NCBI GenBank assembly: GCA_018268775.1
Contig: JAFDVV010000009.1
Coordinates: 1 to 45,853 of the forward strand
Length of the DNA: 45,853 bases
Source of the DNA: Acidobacteriota bacterium
GTDB lineage: Bacteria > Acidobacteriota > Terriglobia > Terriglobales > Acidobacteriaceae
Direction of reading: 5' to 3'
The position numbers were made by a program, and so were the translations under genes. Shown in pieces: positions 16,497 to 24,212 of the stretch. The notes under the pieces are model-generated. The model was not told the DNA's origin, made no database searches, and saw only the letters and a program-made list of their open reading frames with translations. Numbering within the stretch: position 1 is the first letter of the stretch; each line of letters starts with the position of its first letter.

Positions 16497-17668
16497 GCGA
16501 TGGGGGCTTTTTTGTCCCGCAGCAGTATCCATGCAAATCCGGCAATCGTTCCGAGAACGAGGGCAGCCATGGTTAGCAGGCCACGATGCGGCCCGGACTT
16601 GGTGTCTGGAACAGTTGCGTAGTCTACGACTTGCAGCAGTGGTGCCGAGCGAGACTCGTCCAGTTGGGCGGAAACGTATTGACGCAAGAGCAACTGGTAG
16701 AGTTCTTCGTGATACTTTACATCGCGGGCCTTGCGCAGATAGATCAGCGTGAGTTCGGGAACTTTCGAAGTGGGTACCTGGATATTTCCCGCTCCTCCAC
16801 GCTCATTGGAGTCTTCCAGTTTGCTGAGTTGATCTCTCAATCCAGCGATCTCCGACCGCACGCGTACAACTTCGGGGTTTTGCTCGGTCGCTCCCTGGCT
16901 GATTGCAGCCAATTCAACTTCGCGGGCCGATATCCTCGCCTGCGTTTGTGCGATCGTTTCCATTTGCAACTGCGCCTGGGGAACGGGTTGAATCAGGCCG
17001 GTCTTTTGCTGGCTCTGGGCCATTGCAACTTCGGCTTCCGCCAGGGCATTTTTTTCGTTTTCAACCTGTTGCTGAAAAAAAAGCCGGCGTTGCGATGCTT
17101 CGGTAAGTGCCAGTCGGCTGTTTTGGATATGCAACTGTTCCAGATAGGCGTTTGCGAGGTCGGCTGCGCGTTTGGGATCGTGATCGTCGACGCTGATCGT
17201 TGTGATCGTGCTCTTTGCGGAGGAGACCTTCGTGTGCCTTGCAAGGGCCTTTTCCGTTGAGCTCAACTTTTTCGTGTGGTAGACCTCTGCAAGGTCAAAC
17301 TTTTTGATGATGTTGTCCGCAACGGCACGGCTTCCAAGGACGCCGATATAGATCAGGGTCGGGTCTTTGAGGCCCGCAAGCGAACTACCTGCTCCTCCCA
17401 GTTGTCCCAGTAGTGCGGTGGGCAGGATCGACCCGCCGGACGACATGGAGTTTGGCGGAAGGAAGGTTGCCTCGGCCGTAAAAGTCGGCTTCATCAGCAG
17501 GGTCACTGCAAGGGTCAGGACCGCTGGAGCCAGTGCGAACAGGAGCAGTGTTTTTCTTCGTCGCTTCAAGGAGGCGATAATTCCAGCCAGGTCGATCTCA
17601 CCCTCTTCGCTTTGAGTCGAATTTTCAACAGGCGTGCTTGTTGCAGACATCATTTTGTCGTTATACAT
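16493..17668 (-). CDS. Chain-length determinant protein (Wzz/GNVR type)
   Basis: This inner-membrane polysaccharide co-polymerase sets polymer length. Residues about 30-50 from the chosen start form the first membrane helix (KTLLLFALAPAVLTLAVTLL) after a Wzz-like EIDLAGIIASLKRRRK segment. A long periplasmic coiled-coil region (SQRRLFFQQQVENEKNALAEAEVAMAQ) follows, then the GNVR-type segment, and a second helix near the C-terminus (GLLTMAALVLGTIAGFAWILL) preceded by a proline-containing DYATVPDTKSGPHR stretch. There is no tyrosine-kinase domain, and no separate BY-kinase gene is in the window. I prefer the ATG at 17668 (391 residues); 17653, 17650 and 17791 are alternatives, the last overlapping the Wzi stop. 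It lies 77 bases after the PAP2-Wzi gene on the same strand, likely one operon. Confidence 0.9.
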   Translation of the reverse strand: MYNDKMMSATSTPVENSTQSEEGEIDLAGIIASLKRRRKTLLLFALAPAVLTLAVTLLMKPTFTAEATFLPPNSMSSGGSILPTALLGQLGGAGSSLAGLKDPTLIYIGVLGSRAVADNIIKKFDLAEVYHTKKLSSTEKALARHTKVSSAKSTITTISVDDHDPKRAADLANAYLEQLHIQNSRLALTEASQRRLFFQQQVENEKNALAEAEVAMAQSQQKTGLIQPVPQAQLQMETIAQTQARISAREVELAAISQGATEQNPEVVRVRSEIAGLRDQLSKLEDSNERGGAGNIQVPTSKVPELTLIYLRKARDVKYHEELYQLLLRQYVSAQLDESRSAPLLQVVDYATVPDTKSGPHRGLLTMAALVLGTIAGFAWILLRDKKAPIA

Positions 17669-17745
17669 GAACACTCTGTTGTTAGGCGATGGGCTTCTAT
17701 GTCGCCATTGAGGCGGGATTGCAGGCGAGACCTCGTCCCCTCCGG

Positions 17746-20370
17746 TCACTGCCTGAGACTGAACTCGGGGTTCCATGTGATCTGAAGCCATCCACTCGTG
17801 TTATGGTGCGAGCCCGGCAGGTACGACGGGATGAGGAAGCGCTCGTATTGCGTGAAAACCTGCGCGGTCCAGTGGCGGTTGATGGCGAACGAGCCATTGA
17901 GGAATCCGTCGGTAACGGTGCCGCCCTGCGGCAGATAACCGTTCGCGATCTTGTTCTGCCGGTAGCCCAGCTCGACCCGGGTCCTCGACGAGAACCAGTA
18001 GCCCGTACGTCCTTCGATGGCCCGGCCATCGCGGCCTACGGCGTTGCCCAGCAGAAATCCCTTGTTCGTGTTGCTGTCGAGATACTGATTGTTGATAAAG
18101 AAGTGCACCCCGCCAAAGTCGCGCACCAGGCCTTGACTGCTGGCCGCTTCCACGCGAAGATCCATATGCGGCAGCCATGGGAGCCGGGCGAAGTAGATGC
18201 CGGGACTCCAGGCGGCGCGCCGCGGTGCCGCCAGCGGGTTTGGGTCGTCGTCGGAGTAGGCATCGGCGTAGAGCGTGACAAACTTGCCGAAGTACGGCAG
18301 CCTGTAGCGAAAGTCGAAGTTGCTCTTTCTGTCGCCGGGGTCGTCGCGGTCCCCGTAGCCGGAGCTGCCGCCCCCGCCACCCGCCCCACCGCCAGTGGAG
18401 TTGAAGCTAAAGATGTTTTGTTTGAAGGTGTGGAGGGTTATCGGATGCCCTACGCCCCAGAAGACAGACCAGCGCGTAAAGCCCATCTCCAGGTTGTCCC
18501 CGAAGTTGAGAGAAATCTTCTGCCCGTTGAACCATGGGCGCGCCGGATAGGAGTGCCCCGAAAGTTTGCCGAGGACGAAATCGAACCGGTAGGTACCCCA
18601 TGATGGAACCAGCGGCAGAGGGTGTGGCCTGGTGGCGACGAAACGGAAGTTGTATGTTGGCTCGGCGTTGCTCGAGAACGCCCACGGACCCATCGTCGTT
18701 GGCCCCCAATAGAGCTGCTGTTTGCCGAAGGTAAAGGTGTTTCCAGCCAATGCAACACCCGCGTACAACTCAAGTGGCCGTTGGCGCGTATAGGCTGCAC
18801 TGCCGGGGACGGGCGCGATATGCGGCTGGTTGGGCTCGATGAAATCGATCTGATTGATGAGCTGGTTTCGCTCCGGCGTCTCGTTGGACCGGCCAGGACT
18901 ATGTTGCATCTCTTCGCGGGCGTAGAAGAAGAGGCGGCCGTAGTGGGCGCGCGTGGAGAAGCCTGCGATCGCGCTGGAGCCGCGGCCCAGCGGGCGGCCG
19001 AAGTCGTTCCACCAGGTCTGTCCGAAGTGGAAGCTGTCGTACAGCGCGGGGCCCGCGATGGTGCCGTAGCGCGCGTAGGCCGATTCCAGGGCGAGCTCCT
19101 GATAGCTCGTGGATTCGCTGGAGAGCTCGCGGTCGAGATCGGCCATCAGGCGCTTGGCTTCCTTGACCAGGCCGGGGTTCGAGATGCTGAGCCGGTCGGC
19201 AAGGTCCTCGGCCTGCTCAAGCTGACGTTTGCACTCCTGCCGTGTCCAGGGGCGTATCGAGGCATTCTGTGTGGGGATGAGGCCAAGGGCCGCAAGCCGT
19301 TCGAGAGCGGGGTAGATCCAACTGTCCATCGGCACGTTGGTCGATCCGATGGCATCCGGGTCGCCGTCGTAGCGGACCGGCTCGCGTTTCGCGGCGGGCG
19401 CCGCTGGGAGCGCAAACTGCGGCGGGGGAGGCGGTGTGGGAAGCTGCGGTCCCGCTCCGTTGGAGGTGTTGCGCGCGACGTAGTTGTCCGGCAAAGGCGG
19501 CGACTCGTATGGGTTCAGCGTGACATTGTGGTGCGCCTTGTACACATAGCGGCCGATCATCCAGCCGGCGATGCTGCCGACCAGAACGTCCGAGGGAAAG
19601 TGTTGCTCCGCCAGCACACGGCTCACGCTGACTCCGCTGGCCAACCCATAGACTGCGGTGCGAGTGAGCCAGCCGGGATATTCCGATGCCACGACGGCTG
19701 CGGCGGACCACGCCAGCGCGGCATGGTTCGATGGGAAGGATGAGTCTGTTGCGCCCGAGCTGAAGAAGCTTCCAGCAGCGTTGTTGACGAGCGGCCGCTC
19801 GCGGCGGAAGACCGCCTTTAGTGCGGTGTTCACCGCATAGCTGTCGATGAGCGCCTCGCCCGCGAGCAGTCCGGTCTCGTGCGCCTGTGGAGCGTAGCTG
19901 ACAAGGCTCCACAGATAGCCCGATGCGGGGATGGCGACAAGTCCCGCGAGCGCGCCGTTGGAGAGTGTGTTGGCCTTGTTCTGTCCGTCTGGCGTGATCT
20001 GGATCGCCTTCGTCATCGAGTGCGTGTCGCTTCCGATCAGCATTCCGGTCGCTACTCCGAACGGGACAAGCCACATTGCATCTTTGGGCCTCAGACGCGC
20101 CGGACTCGTCCAGATGACCTCCTGGTCGCGCAGCAGGCGCCTGGGCATTCCGACGAGGTTGATGTCTTCGGCGCGGGCGGTGCGGCCGGTGACGGAGGCG
20201 GCCAGTCCGAGTGGGCCGGGGGCAGCGTTCTGCGGAACGGGAGCGTCTGGAAGAGAGCTGGAACTCGAGGAAGCGTTGGGACTCTGCGCAAGAGCGCTTT
20301 GCTGAAGAGGCAGGGCAACGATGGCCCCAAGAAGAAGCGGGAGAAGAGGCCTTTTCAGAGTCGCGTCCAT
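17746..20370 (-). CDS. PAP2 phosphatase-Wzi capsule assembly fusion protein
   Basis: This 874-residue protein joins two modules. After a signal peptide (1-28, ending SALA-Q) and a Ser/Pro-rich stretch, residues about 95-280 carry a complete PAP2 acid-phosphatase site: K185-x6-R192-P193, P213-S-N-H216 and S250-R-x5-H257-x3-D261. A Pro-rich linker (about 308-330) leads into a Wzi-type domain (about 345-874). That domain begins VPMDSWIYPALERLAALGLI and continues as aromatic, alternating strands expected of an outer-membrane beta-barrel (PF14052 type). Wzi binds capsule at the cell surface. PAP2 enzymes often dephosphorylate undecaprenyl pyrophosphate or lipid A. The gene precedes wzz on the same strand. 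How one chain serves both membranes is unclear; the PAP2 part may act in the periplasm. Confidence 0.88.
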   Translation of the reverse strand: MDATLKRPLLPLLLGAIVALPLQQSALAQSPNASSSSSSLPDAPVPQNAAPGPLGLAASVTGRTARAEDINLVGMPRRLLRDQEVIWTSPARLRPKDAMWLVPFGVATGMLIGSDTHSMTKAIQITPDGQNKANTLSNGALAGLVAIPASGYLWSLVSYAPQAHETGLLAGEALIDSYAVNTALKAVFRRERPLVNNAAGSFFSSGATDSSFPSNHAALAWSAAAVVASEYPGWLTRTAVYGLASGVSVSRVLAEQHFPSDVLVGSIAGWMIGRYVYKAHHNVTLNPYESPPLPDNYVARNTSNGAGPQLPTPPPPPQFALPAAPAAKREPVRYDGDPDAIGSTNVPMDSWIYPALERLAALGLIPTQNASIRPWTRQECKRQLEQAEDLADRLSISNPGLVKEAKRLMADLDRELSSESTSYQELALESAYARYGTIAGPALYDSFHFGQTWWNDFGRPLGRGSSAIAGFSTRAHYGRLFFYAREEMQHSPGRSNETPERNQLINQIDFIEPNQPHIAPVPGSAAYTRQRPLELYAGVALAGNTFTFGKQQLYWGPTTMGPWAFSSNAEPTYNFRFVATRPHPLPLVPSWGTYRFDFVLGKLSGHSYPARPWFNGQKISLNFGDNLEMGFTRWSVFWGVGHPITLHTFKQNIFSFNSTGGGAGGGGGSSGYGDRDDPGDRKSNFDFRYRLPYFGKFVTLYADAYSDDDPNPLAAPRRAAWSPGIYFARLPWLPHMDLRVEAASSQGLVRDFGGVHFFINNQYLDSNTNKGFLLGNAVGRDGRAIEGRTGYWFSSRTRVELGYRQNKIANGYLPQGGTVTDGFLNGSFAINRHWTAQVFTQYERFLIPSYLPGSHHNTSGWLQITWNPEFSLRQ

Positions 20371-20550
20371 AGGGGAGATGCAGGGAGACCAAGCATTCTG
20401 GCGACCCCACTTCTATCGAGGTTAACACAGCGATGCTTGAGCAAACGCGGGCCAGAGCCTTGCTAGACAACCCTTCTTTGATCTGACAAAAATGAGCGTC
20501 TTCTATATCCACAGAAGGTTCGTATCCGTTCGTCAATGGCTGCAAACGAA

Positions 20551-20575
20551 CAGACCCTCCGCTACGGAGGGCCTG
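20551..20575 (-). terminator. Candidate terminator hairpin downstream of the small gene at 20603
   Basis: CCCTCCG (20555-20561) pairs with CGGAGGG (20565-20571) around CTA. On the minus strand it is followed by TCTGTTCGTTT, a poor T-tract, so termination is plausible but weak. Confidence 0.45.
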
Positions 20576-20602
20576 AATCCACTACTAGTACGAGCGCGCA
20601 GT

Positions 20603-20791
20603 TTACCCCTGCGACTCGTCCTTCTTGCCCAGGAAGTTTTCGAGAGCGTCCTTGACGACGCCGGTTCCTTCAAAACCCGCGACGGCCGCCGCGCCTTCTT
20701 CAAGGATGTTTGCGTTGGGGTTGATCTTCTTTGCGCCTTCAACGGCGACTACGGCACCTGCGATCTTCTCAGCGTCGTCCAATAGACCCAT
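20603..20791 (-). CDS. Small hypothetical protein
   Basis: This 62-residue protein starts MGLLDDAEKIAGAVVAVEGAKK and is acidic and Ala/Gly/Val-rich, with alternating helix-like segments, an NPNANILEEGAAAV middle and a charged tail (FLGKKDESQG). I do not recognise the family. A strong ribosome-binding site, AAGGAGA, lies eight bases before the ATG at 20791, which is the main reason to call it. It has no signal peptide or membrane segment, so it is probably cytoplasmic. It is monocistronic, upstream of the PAP2-Wzi gene by 232 bases with a candidate hairpin terminator between them. Resemblance to small antitoxin-like or stress proteins is too weak to use. Confidence 0.65.
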   Translation of the reverse strand: MGLLDDAEKIAGAVVAVEGAKKINPNANILEEGAAAVAGFEGTGVVKDALENFLGKKDESQG

Positions 20792-20931
20792 GTCGGTATC
20801 TCCTTACGAAATGTCTGATGCGCGCACTCTGTTTGAGGGTGGCATCGCTACAGACACGCCGAAGAGAGACAAGTTGCGCGCAACCGGCCGACTGAATGGG
20901 TGTTCATTGTGTGTGTAGCGAGGAGGATGTT

Positions 20932-21291
20932 ATGAGCGCTCAGGTCAAGTCCATGATAACTAAGGCGATGATGGTGGCTTTGTTTGCCGGTACGGTGGTG
21001 GTTGCGGGCGCAAAGAAGTCAGAAGCGCAGCAGTTCAGCATCGGCGTTCAGATTGGACAGCCCGTTGTGTACCCGGGGTACTATGCGCAGCCCGGCTATG
21101 GCTACTACGCCAACCGCGACTACTATGAGCGTCTTCGCTGCGAGCAGGAGCGTCGCGAGGCGATGGCCCGGCAGGAGGCCTGGGAGCGGCAGCAGGAGTG
21201 GATGCGTCACGAGCAGCGGGAACGCTGGGAGCATGATCGCTACGACGGATGGCGTGACCATGATCGTGATCGCGACTGGGACCGCCGCTAA
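20932..21291 (+). CDS. Small secreted Tyr/Arg/Trp-rich protein
   Basis: This 119-residue protein has a clear signal peptide (about 1-33, KAMMVALFAGTVVVAGAKKSEA-Q). A Gly/Tyr-rich stretch (VYPGYYAQPGYGYYANRDYYER) follows, then a highly charged tail rich in Arg, Glu, Trp, His and Asp that ends in RDHDRDRDWDRR-like repeats. The ATG at 20932 follows AGGAGG with six bases between, much better than the upstream GTG/ATG options. No enzymatic motif is present. Similar exported low-complexity proteins are common in this group, and the role is unknown, perhaps envelope binding. A strong terminator follows at 21311-21355. Confidence 0.75.
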   Translation: MSAQVKSMITKAMMVALFAGTVVVAGAKKSEAQQFSIGVQIGQPVVYPGYYAQPGYGYYANRDYYERLRCEQERREAMARQEAWERQQEWMRHEQRERWEHDRYDGWRDHDRDRDWDRR

Positions 21292-21310
21292 TTTCCGAAC
21301 GAGGTTGATG

Positions 21311-21355
21311 AGAGGCCGGTCGCGGAGTCCGCTCTGCGCCGGTCTCGCTGTTTTT
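21311..21355 (+). terminator. Rho-independent terminator
   Basis: GAGGCCGG (21312-21319) pairs with CCGGTCTC (21339-21346, one G-T pair), with inner pairing of GCGGAG and CTCTGC, followed by GCTGTTTTT. It ends the transcript of the secreted protein at 20932-21291. Confidence 0.7.
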
Positions 21356-21439
21356 AGAGAAACGTGTCGCTAAGCGTAGAGCGTTGGGGCTAAACTTCCG
21401 TTGATTTTGAATCGTCTCAATCGTGGAAGGCGGAAGGCC

Positions 21440-22315
21440 ATGTCATTGCGAAATCGCTCCATCTCACTCTGCTGTTGCTTTGTCGTTGCATCGTGCGTCA
21501 TGCTGCCGGCGCAAACGGTCCCTCCCGCATTGGAGTCCCCGGCAGCGCGGCCTCCAGTGGCCGGGCCGCACGGCGAGAAGCTGCCGGGGATGCCGAAGTT
21601 TCACGACCCCGCGCCATACGACATCGACGAGCACACGGGCTACAAGCAGATCTTCGACGGCAAGAGCTTTGCCGGGTGGGACGCCGACCCCGGCATCTGG
21701 CGGGTCGAAGACGGCGTGATGATTGGCGAGACCTTCGAGGGCAAGCCGAAGGGTAACAACTACATCGTCTACCGAGGCGACAAGACGCGCGACTTCGACC
21801 TGAAGTTGCAGATGAAGATCGAGAAGGGCGGAGGCGGGGGCATCCAGTACCGCAGCCAGACCGGCATCCCGTGGACGAGGCCTCAGCCCGCGGGACTTCC
21901 GCCGTATGACCTCAGGTTCATGATGACGGGCCCGCAGGCGGACTTCTGGTTCCCTGTGCGCGCGTCGGCGGCGGCTTACACCGGGCAGTGGTACTCCGAG
22001 AACACGATGCAGGGCATCCTGGCATATCGCGGTCAGGTGACGCAGGCATTGCCGGGGCAGACCAACCGCCTCGTCGCCAACATCGGCGACAGGCAGGCGC
22101 TGGGCGGCTACGTGAAGGTCAACGAGTGGAACGACTACGAGATCATCGCCCGTGGCGGCGTGATGATGCACATCATGAATGGCCAACTGATGGCGGTGTT
22201 CATCGACGACAACAAGGACTCGGTGAACAACCAGCCAGGATTGATCGGGTTTGAGATCGAGAGCCAGCCGTGCAAGATATCGGTGAGGGATATCTGGTTG
22301 AGGAAGTTCGACTGA
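21440..22315 (+). CDS. DUF1080 (3-keto-disaccharide hydrolase-like) secreted protein
   Basis: This DUF1080 protein has a concanavalin/laminarinase-like beta-sandwich fold; some members hydrolyse 3-keto-glycosides. It has 291 residues with an N-terminal signal peptide (RNRSISLCCCFVVASCVMLPAQ, about 3-24). YKQIFDGKSFAGWDADPGIWRVEDGVMIGE (about 68-97) is the family's opening strand set, followed by FDLKLQMKIEKGGGGGIQYRSQTG and NEWNDYEIIARGGVMMHIMNGQLMAVFID in the second half. The ATG at 21440 follows GGAAGGCGGAAGG and fits the signal peptide; a TTG at 21401 is less likely. The substrate is not evident. It is monocistronic. Confidence 0.88.
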   Translation: MSLRNRSISLCCCFVVASCVMLPAQTVPPALESPAARPPVAGPHGEKLPGMPKFHDPAPYDIDEHTGYKQIFDGKSFAGWDADPGIWRVEDGVMIGETFEGKPKGNNYIVYRGDKTRDFDLKLQMKIEKGGGGGIQYRSQTGIPWTRPQPAGLPPYDLRFMMTGPQADFWFPVRASAAAYTGQWYSENTMQGILAYRGQVTQALPGQTNRLVANIGDRQALGGYVKVNEWNDYEIIARGGVMMHIMNGQLMAVFIDDNKDSVNNQPGLIGFEIESQPCKISVRDIWLRKFD

Positions 22316-22323
22316 GGGGGAGA

Positions 22324-22373
22324 TTGCTACCTGGGCCTTCGGCCCAGGCTGGTATGTTGCGGGCCGTTGGCCC
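22324..22373. repeat. Double-hairpin dispersed repeat, copy 1
   Basis: CCTGGGCC-TTC-GGCCCAGG (22330-22348) is followed by GCTGGTATG and a second hairpin GGGCC-GTT-GGCCC. The same string with small changes occurs at 27050-27100. It sits directly after the DUF1080 stop and could also act as a transcript-end hairpin. The rest of the gap to 22532 contains palindrome fragments but no ORF. Confidence 0.75.
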
Positions 22374-22532
22374 TTGGTTTGTTCGCTGGCCCAATTCTTC
22401 CACGCTGCACCTTCACGGAAACAGGGTTAGGGGCATTCCCGGCTTCGTAGCGGCACGGAAGAAATGCGGGGATTCCTCGACTTCGCTTCGCTCGGAATAA
22501 CACCTCATAAAGAAGCATTCAGAAAGGAGTAT

Positions 22533-23168
22533 TCAGTCCAAAGGCTTGTAGTAGCGGGTCTCAGGTGAGGCGCAGCCTTCGCAGAGGGTTCGTGTGACGC
22601 CGTTTTGCGATTGACGGACTTCGCGGTCGTAGTTGATGCCCTCGCCGCACTGTTCGCAGGCGATGCGCGCGGATTTGTAGCCGGGCATCTCGCGGGGGTG
22701 GAGCGGGACCCTGACCCACTGCTCGCTGAAGAGGTCGGCGTCGGGCAGCTCGCGGTAGGCGAGCATCTGCTGCTGGTTCTTATTTTCAATGTTGGGGTAT
22801 AGCTCGCGTGCGCGCTGCTTGGAGCTTTCGAGTGCGGCGATGCGGAGGGCCTTGTAGGTGGGCGTGCCGTCCTCGAGAGCAGCGAGCGGAGCATTGAGGT
22901 CGACGAAGGTGGCGGCCATCTTTCCCCAGTCGCGAAACTTGAGCGCGCGCTTGCCGAGGCGGCAGCCGGTGACGACGGCGATGGCGTCGGTGGCGCAGCG
23001 GTCGATCTCGACGAAGGTGACGAGGCGCTTGCGGTCGGTGGTTCGAGGTTCGTCGATGCCGAGCCGCTGACAGCCGAGTATGGCGAGGCGCACGCCGAGA
23101 ATCTGACCGGCGCAGAGGTGGCCGTGTGCGATCTCTGCCTGGCGAAGGAGGTCTTCGAAGGACTCCAT
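22533..23168 (-). CDS. FmdE-family protein with C-terminal zinc ribbon
   Basis: This protein resembles subunit E of formylmethanofuran dehydrogenase (PF02663). The motif HGHLCAGQILGVRLAILGCQRLGI (about 15-38) and VEIDRCATDAIAVVTGCRLGKRALKFRDWGKMAATFVDL (about 53-91) are characteristic, with Cys and His that can bind metal or a cofactor. The C-terminus adds a zinc-ribbon pattern, CEQC (about 177-180) and CEGC (about 199-202). Its 211 residues give the usual size of the FmdE-plus-ribbon form. The ATG at 23168 was preferred over the upstream frame, which is low in conservation. Outside methanogens the role is unknown, possibly molybdopterin- or metal-related. It is divergent from the MarC gene by 70 bases. 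Confidence 0.8.
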   Translation of the reverse strand: MESFEDLLRQAEIAHGHLCAGQILGVRLAILGCQRLGIDEPRTTDRKRLVTFVEIDRCATDAIAVVTGCRLGKRALKFRDWGKMAATFVDLNAPLAALEDGTPTYKALRIAALESSKQRARELYPNIENKNQQQMLAYRELPDADLFSEQWVRVPLHPREMPGYKSARIACEQCGEGINYDREVRQSQNGVTRTLCEGCASPETRYYKPLD

Positions 23169-23238
23169 GACCCGATGATACGGCGCGGTGCGGTATTGTT
23201 GCAGTGGGCCGTTTGCAGATGCAGCACGTGGAGGCGTT

Positions 23239-23919
23239 GTGGGCGATTTATGGAGGCACTTTGCCCTGGGGTTCAGCGCATTGCTGCCGGTGGTCAATCC
23301 GCTGGGCTCGGCGCTGGTGTTTCTGGGGCTGGTGGGATTGCAGCCGCCCGCGGTTTACAAGTCGCTCGCCCGGCAGATCGCGATCAACATGGTGTTGTTC
23401 TTCGCGGTCATCGAATTGATTGGGTCATTCGTGTTGTCGTTCTTCGGCATCTCGTTGCCGATCGTCCAACTGTCGGGGGGCGTGGTGGTGGCGGCGATCG
23501 GTTGGGGAGTGCTCAACAGGCCGGACTCGGACAAGGACAAAGAGAGCGCGGCGCAGAAGGCGGTCAGCGGCGACGTTCAGAACAGATGGTCGGGAAAGAC
23601 GTTTTATCCGCTGATGTTTCCGATTACGGCCGGCCCCGGATGCCTGGTGGTCATGCTCACATTGAGCGCGCACACGATGGAGGGCAATACGCTGATGCAG
23701 ACGGTGCTGGCCCGCGCGGGCTTGATGCTGGCCGTCGTGCTGCTGAGCCTGCTCGTCTACGTGTGCTACGCCTATGCGCCGCAGATCACGGGAAAGATAT
23801 CGCCGTCGACGACGCACGGAATTCTGCGCGTGATTGCCTTTATCCTGCTGTGCATCGGCGTGCAGATCGCGTGGAATGGGCTGGAGGCGTTATTGAGGCC
23901 ACTGCTGCACTCCACGTAG
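23239..23919 (+). CDS. MarC family integral membrane protein
   Basis: This MarC/NAAT family protein is an inner-membrane protein with six predicted helices and no proven transport function. HFALGFSALLPVVNPLGSALVFLGLVG (about 6-32) is the family's N-terminal NPLG signature, and LMFPITAGPGCLVVMLTLSAHT carries the internal-repeat equivalent. The C-terminal helix is GILRVIAFILLCIGVQIAWNGLEALL. I chose the GTG at 23239, four bases after GGAGG, giving 226 residues; a GTG at 23188 would add 17 poorly conserved residues. It is divergent from the FmdE-like gene, and a MITE-like element follows. Confidence 0.9.
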   Translation: MGDLWRHFALGFSALLPVVNPLGSALVFLGLVGLQPPAVYKSLARQIAINMVLFFAVIELIGSFVLSFFGISLPIVQLSGGVVVAAIGWGVLNRPDSDKDKESAAQKAVSGDVQNRWSGKTFYPLMFPITAGPGCLVVMLTLSAHTMEGNTLMQTVLARAGLMLAVVLLSLLVYVCYAYAPQITGKISPSTTHGILRVIAFILLCIGVQIAWNGLEALLRPLLHST

Positions 23920-23976
23920 GACCTGGAATCCAGGGAGTATCGACAAATCGGTTTACGTGAACGAGAGGTATTTCTT

Positions 23977-24177
23977 GTCATCCCGACCGGAGCGCAGCGC
24001 AGTGGAGGGACCTGCTTTTTACACTGCTACGCTGAAGAACCTGCGGCTTGCTTTATGCCGGGAGCCTCCGCGGTAGAAAGCAGGTTTCTTCCACCCCAGC
24101 GAGCAAGCTCGCCGGGGACCCCGGTTCTCCGCTCCGCATCTCACGATAGAACTGTGAGATGCTCCGGTCGAAATGAC
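23977..24177 (+). repeat. MITE-like palindromic element, copy 2
   Basis: It runs from GTCATCCCGACCGGAGC to CTCCGGTCGAAATGAC, with internal arms around CCTGCTTTTTAC/AAAGCAGG and a terminal hairpin GCATCTCAC/GTGAGATGC. It is nearly identical to 42732-42929, and similarity extends on both sides (to about 23942 and 24207). It lies between the 3' ends of MarC and the oxidoreductase. Confidence 0.88.
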
Positions 24178-24212
24178 ACGTCTTCTGCCGATAGCAAATT
24201 CGATGACACGCC

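Noticed and set aside
18622..19743. Long plus-strand frame opposite the PAP2-Wzi gene
   Set aside because: It is antisense to a gene with intact PAP2 motifs and shows only Arg/Gly/Val-rich composition with no domain.
19217..20545. 442-residue minus-strand frame overlapping the PAP2-Wzi gene in another frame
   Set aside because: Arg/Ala/His-rich shadow of a GC-rich gene; it lacks any family motif.
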